A stretch of DNA of 64,000 nt from Pohlia nutans (GCA_022496805.1 CM040093.1:12862213-12926212), one strand, 5' to 3'. Counted from the first letter of the stretch, positions 47,046 through 58,422 are shown. The notes: generated by a model from the letters alone, not told the origin. Numbers and translations: made by a program.

Positions 47046-47771
47046 ATGTACAATTCTAGTTTGTTGGTTATTCAAAAATTATTAAGTACAAATGCATATC
47101 TAGGCCATCGAATACCTACTTCCGATTTTCAAGGATATTTATACGGATTTAGAAATGAAATGGCTATTATTGATTTAGAAAAAACACTTATTTGTTTACG
47201 AAGGGCTTGTAATTTGATTGAATCTATTATTCGTGCAAAAGGCCATTTTTTATTAGTAAATACCGATCCAGAATATAATAAAATAGTTCAACAAATGGCA
47301 AAAAGGACCAATCAGAGCTATATCAATCATAAATGGATTGGAGGATTTTTGACCAATCGCAAACATATGAAAAATGTACAAAAACACTTTCAGAATTTCT
47401 CTGCGCATTCCAAATTTAAAGACGCCTCTACATCGTCGCCCTTCGATTTTTTTCCGCATTTTAGAAAGATGCAAAAATGTTTTGAAGGAATCATGACACA
47501 CGATATTCCAGATTGTTTAATAATAATAAATGCAAATAAAAATTCTATGGCTATACTTGAAGCCAATCAATTACAAATACCTATCGTATCTTTGGTGGAT
47601 TCTAATATTTCAAACAGATTACAAAAATTAATAACCTATCCCATTCCAGTGAATGATGATTCTATACAGTTTGTATATCTATTTTGTAATTTGATTACGA
47701 AAACAGTCATTCTTTCACAAAGTGCTTGGCCGCTCTCGCGAAAACCCTTAAGTCGAGGCCGCAGGCCCTAG
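47046..47771 (+). CDS. rps2: Ribosomal protein S2 (uS2m)
   Basis: 241 codons. L-L-S-T-N-A-Y-L-G-H-R at the N-terminus, F-L-L-V-N-T-D-P-E-Y, the W-I-G-G-F-L-T-N segment and D-C-L-I-I-I-N-A-N-K-N with P-I-V-S-L-V-D-S-N are S2 family blocks. The C-terminal end (SRKPLSRGRRP) is encoded by the dispersed ggccgcagg-type sequence. Directly after the TAG comes an A-(TA)n-T palindrome (47774-47802), a plausible 3'-end hairpin. Confidence 0.94.
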   Translation: MYNSSLLVIQKLLSTNAYLGHRIPTSDFQGYLYGFRNEMAIIDLEKTLICLRRACNLIESIIRAKGHFLLVNTDPEYNKIVQQMAKRTNQSYINHKWIGGFLTNRKHMKNVQKHFQNFSAHSKFKDASTSSPFDFFPHFRKMQKCFEGIMTHDIPDCLIIINANKNSMAILEANQLQIPIVSLVDSNISNRLQKLITYPIPVNDDSIQFVYLFCNLITKTVILSQSAWPLSRKPLSRGRRP

Positions 47772-47827
47772 CTAAAAAAAAAATATATATATTTTTTTTT
47801 TCGAATTGAAAATTAAGAAAAAGAACC

Positions 47828-48460
47828 TTGAAACTCTTTCTAAAACTTTTTTATCAACAGATTTTACTTAATTCATCTACACTAATAACGACTTTTTCTC
47901 TATTTCTGTCATATATCGTAGTCACGCCCTTAATGATAGGCTTTTCTAAAGACTTCTTATGTCATTTTCATTTAGGTTTAATTTGGATTTGTTTATTGTT
48001 TTCTTTTCTTCCTGAACGTTTTCTTCAGAATGATTTCGAAGATGGTACACTCGAATTGTATTGTTCAAGCGGCTATTGTTTGCAAAAAATATTACTTTCT
48101 AAATTGGTAGGTCATTGGATTCTTCAAATAAGTGGTATTTTTGGTACTTTTCCAGTGGTACAACTTCTATACCAATTTGATCAACTCAAAATGAATTGGT
48201 TCACCCTTATTATAGGAAGTCTGATATTTACTCTTATGTGTGGTATTCATTCTTGTTTGGCTCTTGGAATAATATCTCATAGTTGGAACAGTTTGCAAAA
48301 TCTTACCACTTTACCCACTCTATTACCCTTAATTATCTTTTGCGCCTCTACCGAAACAGAATGGTTTCATGTTCTTTTATTAATGGGATATTTACTTTTG
48401 TTTTTATTTCTTTATCCTATTTTGGTTTCAATTACTTTACAAAAGTTGATAAGCCAATAG
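47828..48460 (+). CDS. ccmB: Haem exporter subunit CcmB (TTG start)
   Basis: Membrane subunit of the CcmAB transporter in system I cytochrome c maturation. About 210 codons with six hydrophobic segments, including F-S-L-F-L-S-Y-I-V-V-T-P-L-M-I-G-F and F-E-D-G-T-L-E-L-Y. Homology starts at K-L-F-L-K-L-F-Y-Q-Q right after TTG at 47828; there is no ATG in frame there, so a non-AUG start is needed. C-to-U editing cannot make AUG from UUG. It is followed by ccmC, ccmFN and ccmFC in the same orientation. Confidence 0.92.
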   Translation: MKLFLKLFYQQILLNSSTLITTFSLFLSYIVVTPLMIGFSKDFLCHFHLGLIWICLLFSFLPERFLQNDFEDGTLELYCSSGYCLQKILLSKLVGHWILQISGIFGTFPVVQLLYQFDQLKMNWFTLIIGSLIFTLMCGIHSCLALGIISHSWNSLQNLTTLPTLLPLIIFCASTETEWFHVLLLMGYLLLFLFLYPILVSITLQKLISQ

Positions 48461-48961
48461 AATTGCTTGCCTTTGCGGGTATACCGGCTCACTCATCGTA
48501 AATATTGTGGAGCAAACAAAAAAAGAATATATATATATTCTTTTGAATATATATATTCTTTTCTTTCTGTATTTATTTTCTATACTAGACTCCTGTACAC
48601 TGTTTAATTCTAGCAGAAGGAGAAAGCAGGGATTTGGTGAAGTTTGAGTAAGAAAACTATTTCTAGGTGGCCCAGATGGGAATGATCCAGCTTAGCAGAG
48701 CGCAAAGCTTATTTTTTTTTGCATTCTAGATGTCTTAGGAAGGCTTATTAGTAAAGCACTTCAAAGCGCCGCGCTCAGCGAAGAAAATTTGTTTCCTCGC
48801 TGGGCTGGCTCTTTTTTGGCAGGTTCCCACAAAGCAAAGAGCAAATCAAGTAGAAAAAAAAGCTGTCGAATTTTAATAATTAGCACGAAATGATCCATAT
48901 TTTTTTTCTAGCTGGGCCATTGATGGATTATTATTTTATGATAAAACGTTAGAAAATCCCT
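48461..48961 (+). other. Spacer ccmB-ccmC
   Basis: No gene. Contains nested aagaatatatatattctt palindromes at 48522-48562. Confidence 0.6.
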
Positions 48962-49720
48962 ATGTATTTCGAAATACTACGACCTTATTTGATTATGTTA
49001 TGCTCTTTTCGCTATGCACGAATTCTCATTGGATTTTGTTGGTTCTTAGCAGCAATGGCTATTTATTTAAGTATTTGGGTAGCACCATCCGATTTTCAAC
49101 AAGGTGAAAATTATCGCATTATCTACGTGCATGTTCCAGCCGCTTGGATGAGTTTACTTATTTATATTGCAATGGCTATCAGCAGTGTGTTATTCTTATT
49201 AACAAAACATCCGCTTTTTCAGTTATTTTCCAAAAGCGGCGCTAAAATAGGTGCTTTGTTTACATTGTTTACCCTATTAACCGGGGGTTTTTGGGGTAAA
49301 CCTATGTGGGGTACCTTTTGGGTGTGGGACGCTCGTTTAACCTCTGTATTAATCTTGTTCTTTATTTATCTAGGTGTACTGCGTTTTCAACAGTTTTCCG
49401 CGGACGTCGCTTCTATTTCTATTTGTATAGGGTTAATCAATATACCAATAATTAAATTTTCTGTAAACTGGTGGAATACATTGCATCAACCTTCCAGCAT
49501 TAGCCAATTTGGTATTTCAATACATATTTCTATGCTCATTCCAATCCTGTTAATCCTTACTAGCTTTTTTTGTTTAAGCGGGATTTTTTTTATTTTGGAA
49601 ACACGTCAAATTATTTTATCTTTTTCTAGTTTTTCCGTAAAAAGTCAAATAAATTCGCAAAACAACAATAGAAAACAGGTTTTTTTTTATACGAACAATA
49701 GATCAAGCAAAAGCACCTAA
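48962..49720 (+). CDS. ccmC: Haem delivery protein CcmC
   Basis: 252 codons, six membrane segments. The tryptophan-rich haem-handling motif W-G-K-P-M-W-G-T-F-W-V-W-D-A-R-L-T (about residues 116-132) is intact, as are the flanking His residues (I-I-Y-V-H-V-P and W-N-T-L-H-Q-P). It transfers haem to CcmE on the intermembrane side. ATG start, TAA stop. Confidence 0.96.
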   Translation: MYFEILRPYLIMLCSFRYARILIGFCWFLAAMAIYLSIWVAPSDFQQGENYRIIYVHVPAAWMSLLIYIAMAISSVLFLLTKHPLFQLFSKSGAKIGALFTLFTLLTGGFWGKPMWGTFWVWDARLTSVLILFFIYLGVLRFQQFSADVASISICIGLINIPIIKFSVNWWNTLHQPSSISQFGISIHISMLIPILLILTSFFCLSGIFFILETRQIILSFSSFSVKSQINSQNNNRKQVFFYTNNRSSKST

Positions 49721-49846
49721 GGAAAGGTGGACTTTTATTGGGTTTAAGCAAGTTGTTCAAAGCCTTCTAAGAAGCAAAGCAACGCTCTGCGTTAAAAAAC
49801 GCAAAAAAATTTATTTTTTTGCCAATTATAAGCAAAATTTACTGAA

Positions 49847-51703
49847 ATGTATAATGAATTGGGCCATTATTTTTTAGTACTGAGTATTTTTGTTGCATTA
49901 ACTTACAACAAAAGACCTGCGGCTATTTCACTTTATTTTTTTTTCTTTACTATTTCTTTTTTTGGTATTTTGTCTTGCTATATTTCTTCTGATTTTCTTA
50001 ATTACAATGTATTTACCAACTCAAATGCTAATGCGCCTTTATTTTATAAAATATCAGGAACATGGTCTAATCATGAGGGCAGTTTGTTATTATGGTGTTG
50101 GATCCTAAGTTTCTATGGATTTTTTTTGGGTCATCGGGTTCGACCCTGCAATGTTTCAAAACGAGGGCGCAGCAAAAATATATTTTTTTTTCGCAGACCG
50201 CTTGTGGCTTTTCGCTCTGCTTCCTTCATAAGGAAAGAGAATAAACAATTCAGACATCATTTGTTGCAGAACCTGTTTGGTACCATAAATCATAAAAGCT
50301 CCCTCGAAAGCCAATCCGAAGCGACGCCCTCAGGTATCGTTCAAGAGCCCTCGAATAAAAGGTTAAAAGATGGTACAAATGCAGAAGAAAATAAAAGGCC
50401 CATAAGGCTTAAAAAATGGAAAGAGTTGAAAAAAAAAAAATCTAGATTTTTTTTTTTGCTTTACGCTTTATGTAACAATTTAGATTCTTTATTTTTGGCA
50501 CAAAATGCAAATAATAAAGTTTCCTTTATTGATGAACGGCGAATTTATATGGGCATTGCTTTATTTTTTTCGATTTTTTTATTAGCAAGTTCCAATCCTT
50601 TTGTTCGAATTTCATTTGTTTGTACTAAATCACTTGCAGAATTAAATCCTGTTTTACAAGATCCTATATTAGCTATACATCCTCCTTGCATTTATGCAGG
50701 ATATGTCGCCAGTGCTATTGGTTTTTGCTCATGTCTAGCCAAAATAATGAATGGTATCTCTGCACTCTATTTGCCGATGCGAAGGGAAAGCAAGGCCGAA
50801 ATTTTTGATGCTTTCTTTCGCATAACAAATAAGCTTATTACCCAGGAGAATGCAAAAAAAATTCTAAAAAATATATTTGAAAATACCTGTTCTCTCCATC
50901 CCAGTTTTGCTTTCATCTTGCGTAGCAATAGGAGCCTGCTCGGGCTTCGGCACTTGGTGTCGCCTTCTCCGCTCCGGTCAAAAGAGCGGCTGAATCTTAC
51001 AAAGAGCCAGTGGACGAAGCGTGTTGTTCGTAAAGCGAATACTGCGTTTTTGCATTTTGGTTGGACCCGTAGCGCGAATAAAGGAGTCTCTGGCCCACAA
51101 TGCCATGGGTGGAAACAAATTCAAATTTGGATCTTGACATGCTGGTGTTTTCTAACTGTAGGCATATTGCTAGGAAGTTGGTGGGCTTATCATGAATTAG
51201 GGTGGGGGGGTTGGTGGTTTTGGGATCCTGTAGAAAATGCTTCTTTTATGCCTTGGCTATTAGCTACAGCTTGTATTCATTCAGTAATTTTACCTAAATT
51301 GAATTATTGGACTTTGTTTCTTAATATGGTCACTTTTCTATGTCGTGTTTTAGGAACTTTTTTCGTACGTTCTGGATTGCTAACTTCTGTTCATAGTTTT
51401 GCTACAGATTCTACACGAGGAATCTTTTTATGGTTTTTTTTCCTCTTAATTACTAGCATATCTTTGATGTTTTTTTTTCAAATGAAGCAGCAATCAAGTA
51501 CTAGGCTAGTTGGTGCATTATCTGATTTACCATCGAATCAAAGCCTGAAGGCCCCAAAACCCGTAAACCAGATCTTATGGTATTCGCGGCGAAGCACTCT
51601 ATTCGTGCACTTGCGTAAATTTACTCGTTTATCAAAGCTGATGGAGGACGAAGAAGGCCATGACAAACTAATTGTATACAAAGCAAGTAAAATACATAAA
51701 TAA
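49847..51703 (+). CDS. ccmFN: Cytochrome c haem lyase subunit CcmFN
   Basis: 618 codons in one piece. The WWD domain [28 protein letters not shown] (about residues 445-472) and the [13 protein letters not shown] motif (about 72-84) are typical. Two poorly conserved inserts (residues about 98-215 and 305-420) are basic and partly encoded by A/T palindromes: one at about 50168-50192 next to gggcgcagc, and a perfect 28-nt one at 50430-50457. Both keep the frame. The gene sits between ccmC and ccmFC. Confidence 0.95.
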   Translation: MYNELGHYFLVLSIFVALTYNKRPAAISLYFFFFTISFFGILSCYISSDFLNYNVFTNSNANAPLFYKISGTWSNHEGSLLLWCWILSFYGFFLGHRVRPCNVSKRGRSKNIFFFRRPLVAFRSASFIRKENKQFRHHLLQNLFGTINHKSSLESQSEATPSGIVQEPSNKRLKDGTNAEENKRPIRLKKWKELKKKKSRFFFLLYALCNNLDSLFLAQNANNKVSFIDERRIYMGIALFFSIFLLASSNPFVRISFVCTKSLAELNPVLQDPILAIHPPCIYAGYVASAIGFCSCLAKIMNGISALYLPMRRESKAEIFDAFFRITNKLITQENAKKILKNIFENTCSLHPSFAFILRSNRSLLGLRHLVSPSPLRSKERLNLTKSQWTKRVVRKANTAFLHFGWTRSANKGVSGPQCHGWKQIQIWILTCWCFLTVGILLGSWWAYHELGWGGWWFWDPVENASFMPWLLATACIHSVILPKLNYWTLFLNMVTFLCRVLGTFFVRSGLLTSVHSFATDSTRGIFLWFFFLLITSISLMFFFQMKQQSSTRLVGALSDLPSNQSLKAPKPVNQILWYSRRSTLFVHLRKFTRLSKLMEDEEGHDKLIVYKASKIHK

Positions 51704-51793
51704 AAAAAGCTCTTTTTCTCGGGCTAGAGAGACAAAAAGCTAGCAACATTTCGAATCCACACGGTGAAACCTTTGGCTTTTTTGTCATTTGTT

Positions 51794-52701
51794 ATGCGAA
51801 GACGGAAAAGCAAAATCCTAAAAAGAAATAGAGCAGATGGTCCAACTACAGAACTTTTTTTTTTTCTTATGTTTATGGTTGTGCTTTGTGGTACGGCAGC
51901 ACCCATACTATTTCAATGGTTGGTAAGTAGAGATGTTCCCACAGGTGCTCCTTTTTCTCATGGTACTATAATACCTATTTTTACCTCTTTATTATTGCTC
52001 CTAGTTCATGTACATTCCAGGGGATTCATACGCTCTATGGAGAAAACAGAAAGTTTCGTTTTAGTAAGAGCAAAACCCATTTTCTTACTCAACATAATTG
52101 AAAAAAGCTCCCCAAAAACTAGAGCTAAAAATGCATTTTTTTTCTTTTTTCTTTTCATTTCCAATTTTTCCATTTTTAAATTTATGGGAGACTTGTCATA
52201 TTTAGAATCTTTCTGTGGTGTGCTTTGTTTTTTATTATTCTGTACATTTTTTTTATCATTCAAATATAGGCGCGATACGTGGGCAAACAAGGAGCGTAGG
52301 CTTGAAATAGAGGAAAAAAGAAAACCGCGTAAGCGAGCACAGAGAAGAAAGCGCCAAGCGCTTTGTTGGCCTAACAAAAGAAAGAAACAAAGAAATAAAA
52401 AGAAAGAAAATTTTTACTTTTTCTCTCTTTCAAATAAATCAAAAATATTTTTGATTTATTTGCTGCAATTTTCAAAAACCTTCGGCTTCAACGAAAAAGC
52501 CAAAATTTTGGCTTTTTATTCTCTGCTTGCTTTTTTGCAAGCTTATTCTTTCGTCCTCGAAAATATTTGGAATAGATTTTTTCTTGTTCGCGCCTTACCA
52601 AAAAGACTGATGGATGTTGGTCATGACTTTCGAAAAGTTCCCATGACTATGAAAATTTCACATGGAGGAGTTTGCATCTTTATTATGGGTGTTATTCTGT
52701 C
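51794..52701 (+). CDS. ccmFC: Cytochrome c haem lyase subunit CcmFC, exon 1
   Basis: Conserved sequence runs from F-F-F-L-M-F-M-V-V-L-C-G-T-A-A-P-I-L-F-Q-W-L-V-S-R to the end of the exon, H-G-G-V-C-I-F-I-M-G-V-I-L plus TC. The expected start, ATG-GTC-CAA-CTA-CAG-AAC at 51837 (M-V-Q-L-Q-N), is in another frame: the following T run has 11 bases where 12 would keep the frame. As printed, the usable in-frame ATG is 51794, which gives a different basic N-terminus. A homopolymer error is likely. A perfect 32-nt palindrome (52431-52462) is translated within the exon. The exon stops at the intron start GTGCGACCC. Confidence 0.9.
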
Positions 52702-53463
52702 GTGCGACCCGGCAGCTTATGCGCGATCATCTCGTGTTTAAGCTCACGCCATGTGGGCGTGAACTCTGGTTGAATTCGGGTTTTAAATCCCGCCGCTGAG
52801 ATGCTCAGTCGACTCTTGAACCTTAATAGGAAGACGGCTTCTTCCTAAATTAGTGCAAAAGGTTCAAGGACTTAGGATGAACTTAATGTGAATGAGTATA
52901 AGCTTCGCTGCTCAAAAACACCCAGTATTGACCACACTGAGAGACTTGCCAATGGCAAGAAAGGCCGCGGGTAACGCTAGTTGGCGAAATAGCGTTAAGC
53001 ATTCCTAGCAATACGGAAAGAGAGGTCGTGATGATATCATCTACGTTCGTACTGTTCCTCGTGGAGTAAATCTCACATCCAAAAATCTAACCAGGGAACG
53101 GAATAATTCCCATTAAGTTCCAGTAAAACTGGCAGGCCAGCCGGGCCGTAAGCTAGTGGGAACAGGATTCTTCCGAAAAGACAAGACCTTCGGGGCAAAC
53201 GCTCACTTTGCTCGCGTTAGTAAAGGAAATCTCGAAGAAAAGGCCGACGCGGGGACTCAGGGCGCAGCATAACGAATGGTGAAGAGTCCATAGAAGCAAA
53301 ATAAACAGGAAAAAAAGATTTTTAGGCGAATGCCATGTAAATTTCCGCTTTATTATTTATTATTCGGTTTTCAGGTTCCCCTTGAGAAGAGCCGTATGAG
53401 GCCGTAGGCTCACGTACGGTTCGGAAGCCAAGCCCCTGCAGTGATGCTGTGGCTTAGGTTAAC
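52702..53463 (+). other. ccmFC group II intron
   Basis: 762 nt, GTGCGACCCG to ..GGCTTAGGTTAAC, domain V at 53389-53422. No ORF. The last 75 nt and several internal blocks match atp9 intron 1, so these introns are paralogues. Confidence 0.93.
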
Positions 53464-54052
53464 TAATACAAAAAAGAGACAGTTTACTCAATTATTGCCT
53501 TTAGGTTCTGAACTACATATAGGAAGAGAGCATTGTTGTTTGCGAGGTATTGATCAATTACATGGACCCACCTTTCATTCCATTTGTGGTAATTTGATTA
53601 TTTATAAACCGTCCTTAAAAAATTCATTCATTTTTGATTATGATGAATCACTTCGTGCCATAATCGACTTGTTGCCAATTGCAGCGCTTTCGTACCAGAA
53701 TGAAAAAGTTGAAAAAAAATCTATAGATTTTTTTTCAACTTTTTTCCATGGTGACAGATCATGGAGAAATCGCGAACATCACAGTTTCCCACTTTGGTTG
53801 ACTGTGTTCCCAGAAAAAAGATTTTCTTTTTCTAATCAAGAAACAAGCACTACCAAAGTGGCTATACATAGTAATCTTTTTACGGATCTATATGCTTTAA
53901 TTGGAACTGGAAGTTTTGAAACAGGCTGGTATATTACCATAATGAAACTACCTTTCATTTTCTGTATTTGGATAGGCTTTATTTTGGCTTCATTGGGAGG
54001 CTTGCGTAGTTTTCTACGTCAGCTGGCTTTATATAGATTGGATTGGAATTGA
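53464..54052 (+). CDS. ccmFC: Cytochrome c haem lyase subunit CcmFC, exon 2
   Basis: Begins T|AAT ACA AAA AAG, completing Ser, and reads N-T-K-K-R-Q-F-T-Q-L-L-P-L-G-S-E-L-H-I-G-R-E-H-C-C-L-R-G-I-D-Q-L-H-G-P-T-F-H. It ends L-A-L-Y-R-L-D-W-N TGA. A perfect 42-nt palindrome (53703-53744) is translated as part of E-K-V-E-K-K-S-I-D-F-F-S-T-F-F. An A-(TA)n-T palindrome follows the stop directly. Confidence 0.95.
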
Positions 54053-54103
54053 AAAAAAAATATATATATATATTTTTTGTATAAAATGAAAAATTCCATA
54101 AAT

Positions 54104-54175
54104 CTGGAGTAAAAGGATTCGAACCTTTGCCTGTCGGTATCAAAAACCGAAGCCTTTCCACTTGGCTATACTCCA
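54104..54175 (-). tRNA. trnQ-UUG: tRNA-Gln (UUG)
   Basis: Read on -: acceptor TGGAGTA/TACTCCA, anticodon stem TCGGT with loop TTTTGAT (anticodon TTG), T-arm AAAGGTTCGAATCCTTT. Confidence 0.92.
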
Positions 54176-55446
54176 AGAAATCTACCTACGGCCTTTTTTT
54201 TAAAGCTTGTAAAGTGCTACGCACCCACCTAAAACAAAAACGAAATAACTTCCCACTCTGCCAATGGCTCATAACGGAACAACGTAGGGGCGGTTAATTT
54301 GTTTATGTTCTCCCACAATATACAATATTTTTTAATAATCGAATTATTCATCTATATCGTGAATGAAGGACCTATAACTTCAAGCCTGAGCTGTTCTCTT
54401 ATGCATACATAGTAAATAAATAGAGCACATAATAGTTTATAATCTGATTTATGAATTGAGCACACTTCTTATGAATAAACGTATATTATTTTTTCGCCAA
54501 TCAAGCAGTATGGCTTCTCTTACAATTCTTAAAAACAGTTTGATCACGATTCGTGTTCGATCCGCAAAGCGAGAGTACGGATACTATGCGAGGTGAAAGA
54601 CCCATTGATTTACAAATTTATGATATGATAATAAATTTCCTACTAGTAGTCATACCTTTTTTTTGTTAAATGTCGTTTGTTCTAAAGATGTCTATGAATT
54701 TAGGTGAAGGCCGCAGCCGTAAATCTTTAATAAAAAAATTCAAAACATCATAGGGATTTATATCTATAGATAAAGCAATCTGGTTACACTTAATCTTGAT
54801 ATGGGTCTTAGACCTAACCACTCGAATTACTAAGCCTGTTTTTTTTTAGGCGTCAAATACACAAAAATAACCGCGGTGATTAGAGGATGGTGCGATCACT
54901 GCGGTCCCTCCCGCACAAGTAGGTTAGGATTAGAAAATGCATGTCATATTAATATCAAATATATCACAATGATATATTTAAAAAATAATAATGCTAAACA
55001 AATATTTGTTTCTGGAGCCTTGTAACTTCCGCTGGTAATAATCATAATTTAAGGAAAGATAAGTTTCTGAAAATTCTCGTCATAGCCTTATGTTTTGCGA
55101 TAAGGGCAGAGTTTAGGGTTAGCTTTAAGCTTATATTACCTAGGAAAAATCGTGGACTCATTATGTTATTTTATCGTCATCACTTCATAATATTGTCATA
55201 CTTGGCGCTTACTGTGGATTGGGCACCTTTATTCTTCATTTCTATTTGGTCGACCTGCGCGTAAATTTGTGGTCACTTCGTGATTCAACTTCCATTAGTC
55301 GAATATGCCGGGTGCAGCTCGACGATCTACCATAGCTGGTGGCATACTATCTCAAGAAGCAGTATTAACTAAGAAACAGTAATTATATAGTAGGCTAGCC
55401 GAACGACTAAAGGCCTAGTGATCGCAGAACTTGAAGTTCCGACTTG
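54176..55446 (+). other. Spacer trnQ-trnL
   Basis: The longest gene-free stretch (1.27 kb). I see no gene, no tRNA and no clear intron core. Several tata-type inverted repeats (54760-54775, 54955-54980) are present. Confidence 0.55.
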
Positions 55447-55531
55447 TACGGATAGAGGGACTCGAACCCCCACAAACATTATAGTCACCAGAACCTAAAC
55501 CTGGCATGTCTACCAATTCCATCATATCCGC
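55447..55531 (-). tRNA. trnL-UAG: tRNA-Leu (UAG)
   Basis: Class II tRNA, 85 nt, with a variable arm. Read on -: acceptor GCGGATA/TATCCGT, anticodon stem CCAGG with loop TTTAGGT (anticodon TAG), T-arm GGGGGTTCGAGTCCCTC. Confidence 0.9.
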
Positions 55532-56443
55532 CAAAATTTGATTCAATCTATGGAAATTTTTTTTTCTCTCTTTAGTTAATGGCCTCAATACCATTTCAGA
55601 TGGTAGCCCAAGGGCCCATGGATTGCCAGATTTTTTATCGTCGATCAATAATCACAGTCACATGAATGGGTCAAAGGCCCTCTCGTCAAACTAGAATTGA
55701 ACTTACACCGTCATATTTGGCCTAACCCTGTAGGTTAGGTTGTGTTTTATGGTTTCTGAATCGTGCCTGTAGATAAAGTTATTTCTCATGGTTCGTCACT
55801 GTAAAAATAAACTAAACTAGATTTACTTATTAATGATCCATAAGTCATATTGTTTTTTGCGTTTGCGGGTGTATTATCTAAGCATCGTATCTTTTTGACT
55901 GCGTCGAAAGAAAGAGGGCGAAGCGGTTCTTTGCTTTCGCGCAGTGAACCATTAGTGCCTTGTAGGTCATTTGATTGGTATACCGGCGATTTTATTATGT
56001 TATTTCTTATTGTTGTCCTTGTTATATTGTGGTTGGGCGCGTGATGTACAAAAACATGCAAATTTTTGATTTACTCAATACTATACAGATTATGACATCT
56101 ATATATTTCGGTCCAGTGCACCGTGGCGCGTTTCGCGACATGGCTCAGTGTTGCGCCTCGAGCTAAGCCACGGCACGATACGCGCTGTCCCGCTGAGTAA
56201 AAATCTCCTCAAGCTCTTCGGGGTACTGCCCTATTTTTCGGCTACCAAGCACAGAGCCACCAGCTGAAGATCATTACTTTTTCTCGAATGAATCATCATA
56301 AATAATGATTATATATTTTTTTTCATAAAGAGAATATCTTGTTTTTTGCTTGATTCTGCAAAATAATTACACAACGTTAAGATCTGTAAAGGTTACATGC
56401 TATTTTGTTTTAAAAAAAAAAGGTTAACTAATTACCCTACTTA
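55532..56443 (+). other. Spacer trnL-trnS
   Basis: No gene assigned. A 64-codon frame (55850-56044) has a hydrophobic C-terminal segment but no recognised family. Low complexity near 56300-56320. Confidence 0.55.
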
Positions 56444-56527
56444 CGGATGGAGAGGGATTCGAACCCCCGGTATTCTCAATACTTCGGTTTTCAAGACCGA
56501 CTCTTTCAACCGCTCAGACATCCATCC
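56444..56527 (-). tRNA. trnS-UGA: tRNA-Ser (UGA)
   Basis: Class II tRNA. Read on -: acceptor GGATGGA/TCCATCC, anticodon stem CGGT with loop CTTGAAA (anticodon TGA), long variable arm, T-arm GGGGGTTCGAATCCCTC. Confidence 0.92.
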
Positions 56528-56639
56528 TTATCTTAATAAGATCATCGGCTCAAAGGAACCAATAATCAACCTAATATTAATTTGCTATGTAAATGGAGAT
56601 TTAAAGAGAAAAGCGAGAAAAAAGAAAAAAAAAATTTAG

Positions 56640-56710
56640 GCGGATATAGATTAAAGGTAAATTATCTGCCTTCCAAGCAGGAGATATGGGTTCGATTCCC
56701 GTTATCCGCA
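56640..56710 (+). tRNA. trnG-UCC: tRNA-Gly (UCC)
   Basis: Acceptor GCGGATA/TATCCGC, anticodon stem CTGCC with loop TTCCAAG (anticodon TCC), T-arm GGGTTCGATTCCC. It lies 28 nt before rps4. Confidence 0.92.
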
Positions 56711-56738
56711 ATGGCTAAAAAAACAAATTAAACTTCAT

Positions 56739-57326
56739 ATGCCTGCATCAAGATTTAAAACTTGTCGTCAAATTTCGGAAAATGTTTGGCAAACCAAAAA
56801 ACTTACTCAAAAACAAAAAGCCATTATTTTGAAGCTTCGAAAAAAAACAAATAAAAAACAATCTGACTTTTTCAAAGAATTACAAACTATACAAAAGTTA
56901 TCCCTTTTTTATGGAAAATTACCCATTAAAAAGATGCAAAGGTCTAAAACGCAGACTTATCTAGATAAAAAAAACAGTTTGTTATTCGATATAGAACGAA
57001 GATTAGACGTGATTCTGATTCGTCTTAATTTCTGTTTAACCATTTTTCAAGCAAGGCAGCTAATAAGTCATAAAAAAATTTGTGTTAATTATAAAATGGT
57101 CAATATTCCTGGTTTTCAATTATCTAAGGGTGATCTTATATCTATTCAAGATAATTTTCTATATTTCATTAGATCAAAAATAAGACAAAATTTTCAGAGT
57201 AACCGAATATGGAGAATAAAACCTACTCATTTAGAGGTTAATTATAGAACACTAAAAGCCGTGGTATTATATGAACCTCAACAAATACAATTCCCTTATA
57301 GCATAGATCTAGACCTTCTTGATTAA
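56739..57326 (+). CDS. rps4: Ribosomal protein S4 (uS4m)
   Basis: 195 codons. The S4 RNA-binding domain is R-L-D-V-I-L-I-R-L-N-F-C-L-T-I-F-Q-A-R-Q-L-I-S-H-K-K-I-C-V-N-Y-K-M-V-N-I-P-G-F-Q-L-S-K-G-D-L-I-S-I (about 88-135). The N-terminal R-F-K-T-C-R-Q and C-terminal H-L-E-V-N-Y-R-T-L-K-A-V-V-L-Y-E-P blocks match plant mitochondrial S4. Confidence 0.95.
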   Translation: MPASRFKTCRQISENVWQTKKLTQKQKAIILKLRKKTNKKQSDFFKELQTIQKLSLFYGKLPIKKMQRSKTQTYLDKKNSLLFDIERRLDVILIRLNFCLTIFQARQLISHKKICVNYKMVNIPGFQLSKGDLISIQDNFLYFIRSKIRQNFQSNRIWRIKPTHLEVNYRTLKAVVLYEPQQIQFPYSIDLDLLD

Positions 57327-57684
57327 AGCAGGAACGTATGTAAATTATTTATTGGCAGAGCGATAACAGAGTGAATCTCTCGTAGATGATAAAAAAAATT
57401 CCGGGAATCTTTTGATTTTTTTGAACCACTTTTGGCTCTTTGCTATAGACATAAAGACAATACTACGATTGCGCAAAAAAATCAAGTAAAGCTCGTATGC
57501 CCAGGCAGACGGAGCATTCGTTTTATGACGAGCTTTTTTCTCGGCCTCGTATTATCTTTCTGTGTCTTCGAGGCCAGAGACGGAAAAATAAGCGGGGAAT
57601 TAAGTCCGCTTTGTAGTGTGGAGTGAAAAATACTTTTGTTTGCTGCGCCCCGCGGCCTGGCCCCTGGCCATGGCCCAATTTCGG
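57327..57684 (+). other. Spacer rps4-tatC
   Basis: Between convergent genes; no gene recognised. It includes the gcggcctggcccctggcc GC-rich repeat near 57652. Confidence 0.6.
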
Positions 57685-58422
57685 TTAAAGGACTAGTTGC
57701 TTCTTATAAACTTGTATAATCAATGCGTAAAAAATGGTCAACTCTATTATACAATAAATAAGTAAATAAGCGACAATTTGACACCAGATATCTGGAGGTG
57801 TTAGAAAAGCTGCTGTAAAAATCGAAAGAACCATAAAAAAACGACGATTTTTTATGCAGCTTTTCACAAAAATCCCTTTTGATTCTAGCAAAAAGATCAC
57901 AAGTACCTGTACTTGAGAGCATATTGATGAAATAAACAAAATACGAACAGTTAATAAAATATAGTCAAAAATCTTAGGTTGTAACTTTATTATAAGCAGA
58001 TTAGTTGATGTTTTATTCAATTCATATAAAAAGTGCCAAACATTGGGAACTATCCCAACAAAAGTAACGAAAAAAAACGGGAAGAAGCAAAAACCACTTA
58101 AGTAAAAGAATTTGTTGTATTTTTTTCTTTGTTCTTCATAACAGCTAGGAATCAAAAAACACCAGATTTGATAACTTAAAAAAGGGAATAAAAAATAAAA
58201 GCATGATATTAGAGAAATAGTAACATACGTGCTTAAGGCCTCCGTTAATTGTGTACAAATAAAACCTGAATAAGAAAGAATAAGAAAGGATTTCGCTGAC
58301 AAAAAAAACAAATCTTCTGAAAACCAATAACACGTAAACCATGTTAAACTGAAGCAAATCAATATCCAAAAAAAACGAATTCTAACTTCTTTCAGAATAG
58401 TTTTAAATAAAAAATTCGTCAT
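57685..58422 (-). CDS. tatC: Twin-arginine translocase subunit TatC
   Basis: 245 codons, six membrane segments (also called mttB or ymf16). Blocks such as [32 protein letters not shown] and the C-terminal [14 protein letters not shown] are the TatC core. It is proposed to export folded proteins such as the Rieske protein across the inner membrane. ATG start at 58422. Confidence 0.94.
   Translation of the reverse strand: MTNFLFKTILKEVRIRFFWILICFSLTWFTCYWFSEDLFFLSAKSFLILSYSGFICTQLTEALSTYVTISLISCFYFLFPFLSYQIWCFLIPSCYEEQRKKYNKFFYLSGFCFFPFFFVTFVGIVPNVWHFLYELNKTSTNLLIIKLQPKIFDYILLTVRILFISSICSQVQVLVIFLLESKGIFVKSCIKNRRFFMVLSIFTAAFLTPPDIWCQIVAYLLIYCIIELTIFYALIIQVYKKQLVL

Noticed and set aside
55850..56044. 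A cox2 N-terminal fragment, suggested by a hydrophobic stretch
   Set aside because: The resemblance is only general hydrophobicity; no conserved cox2 residues align.
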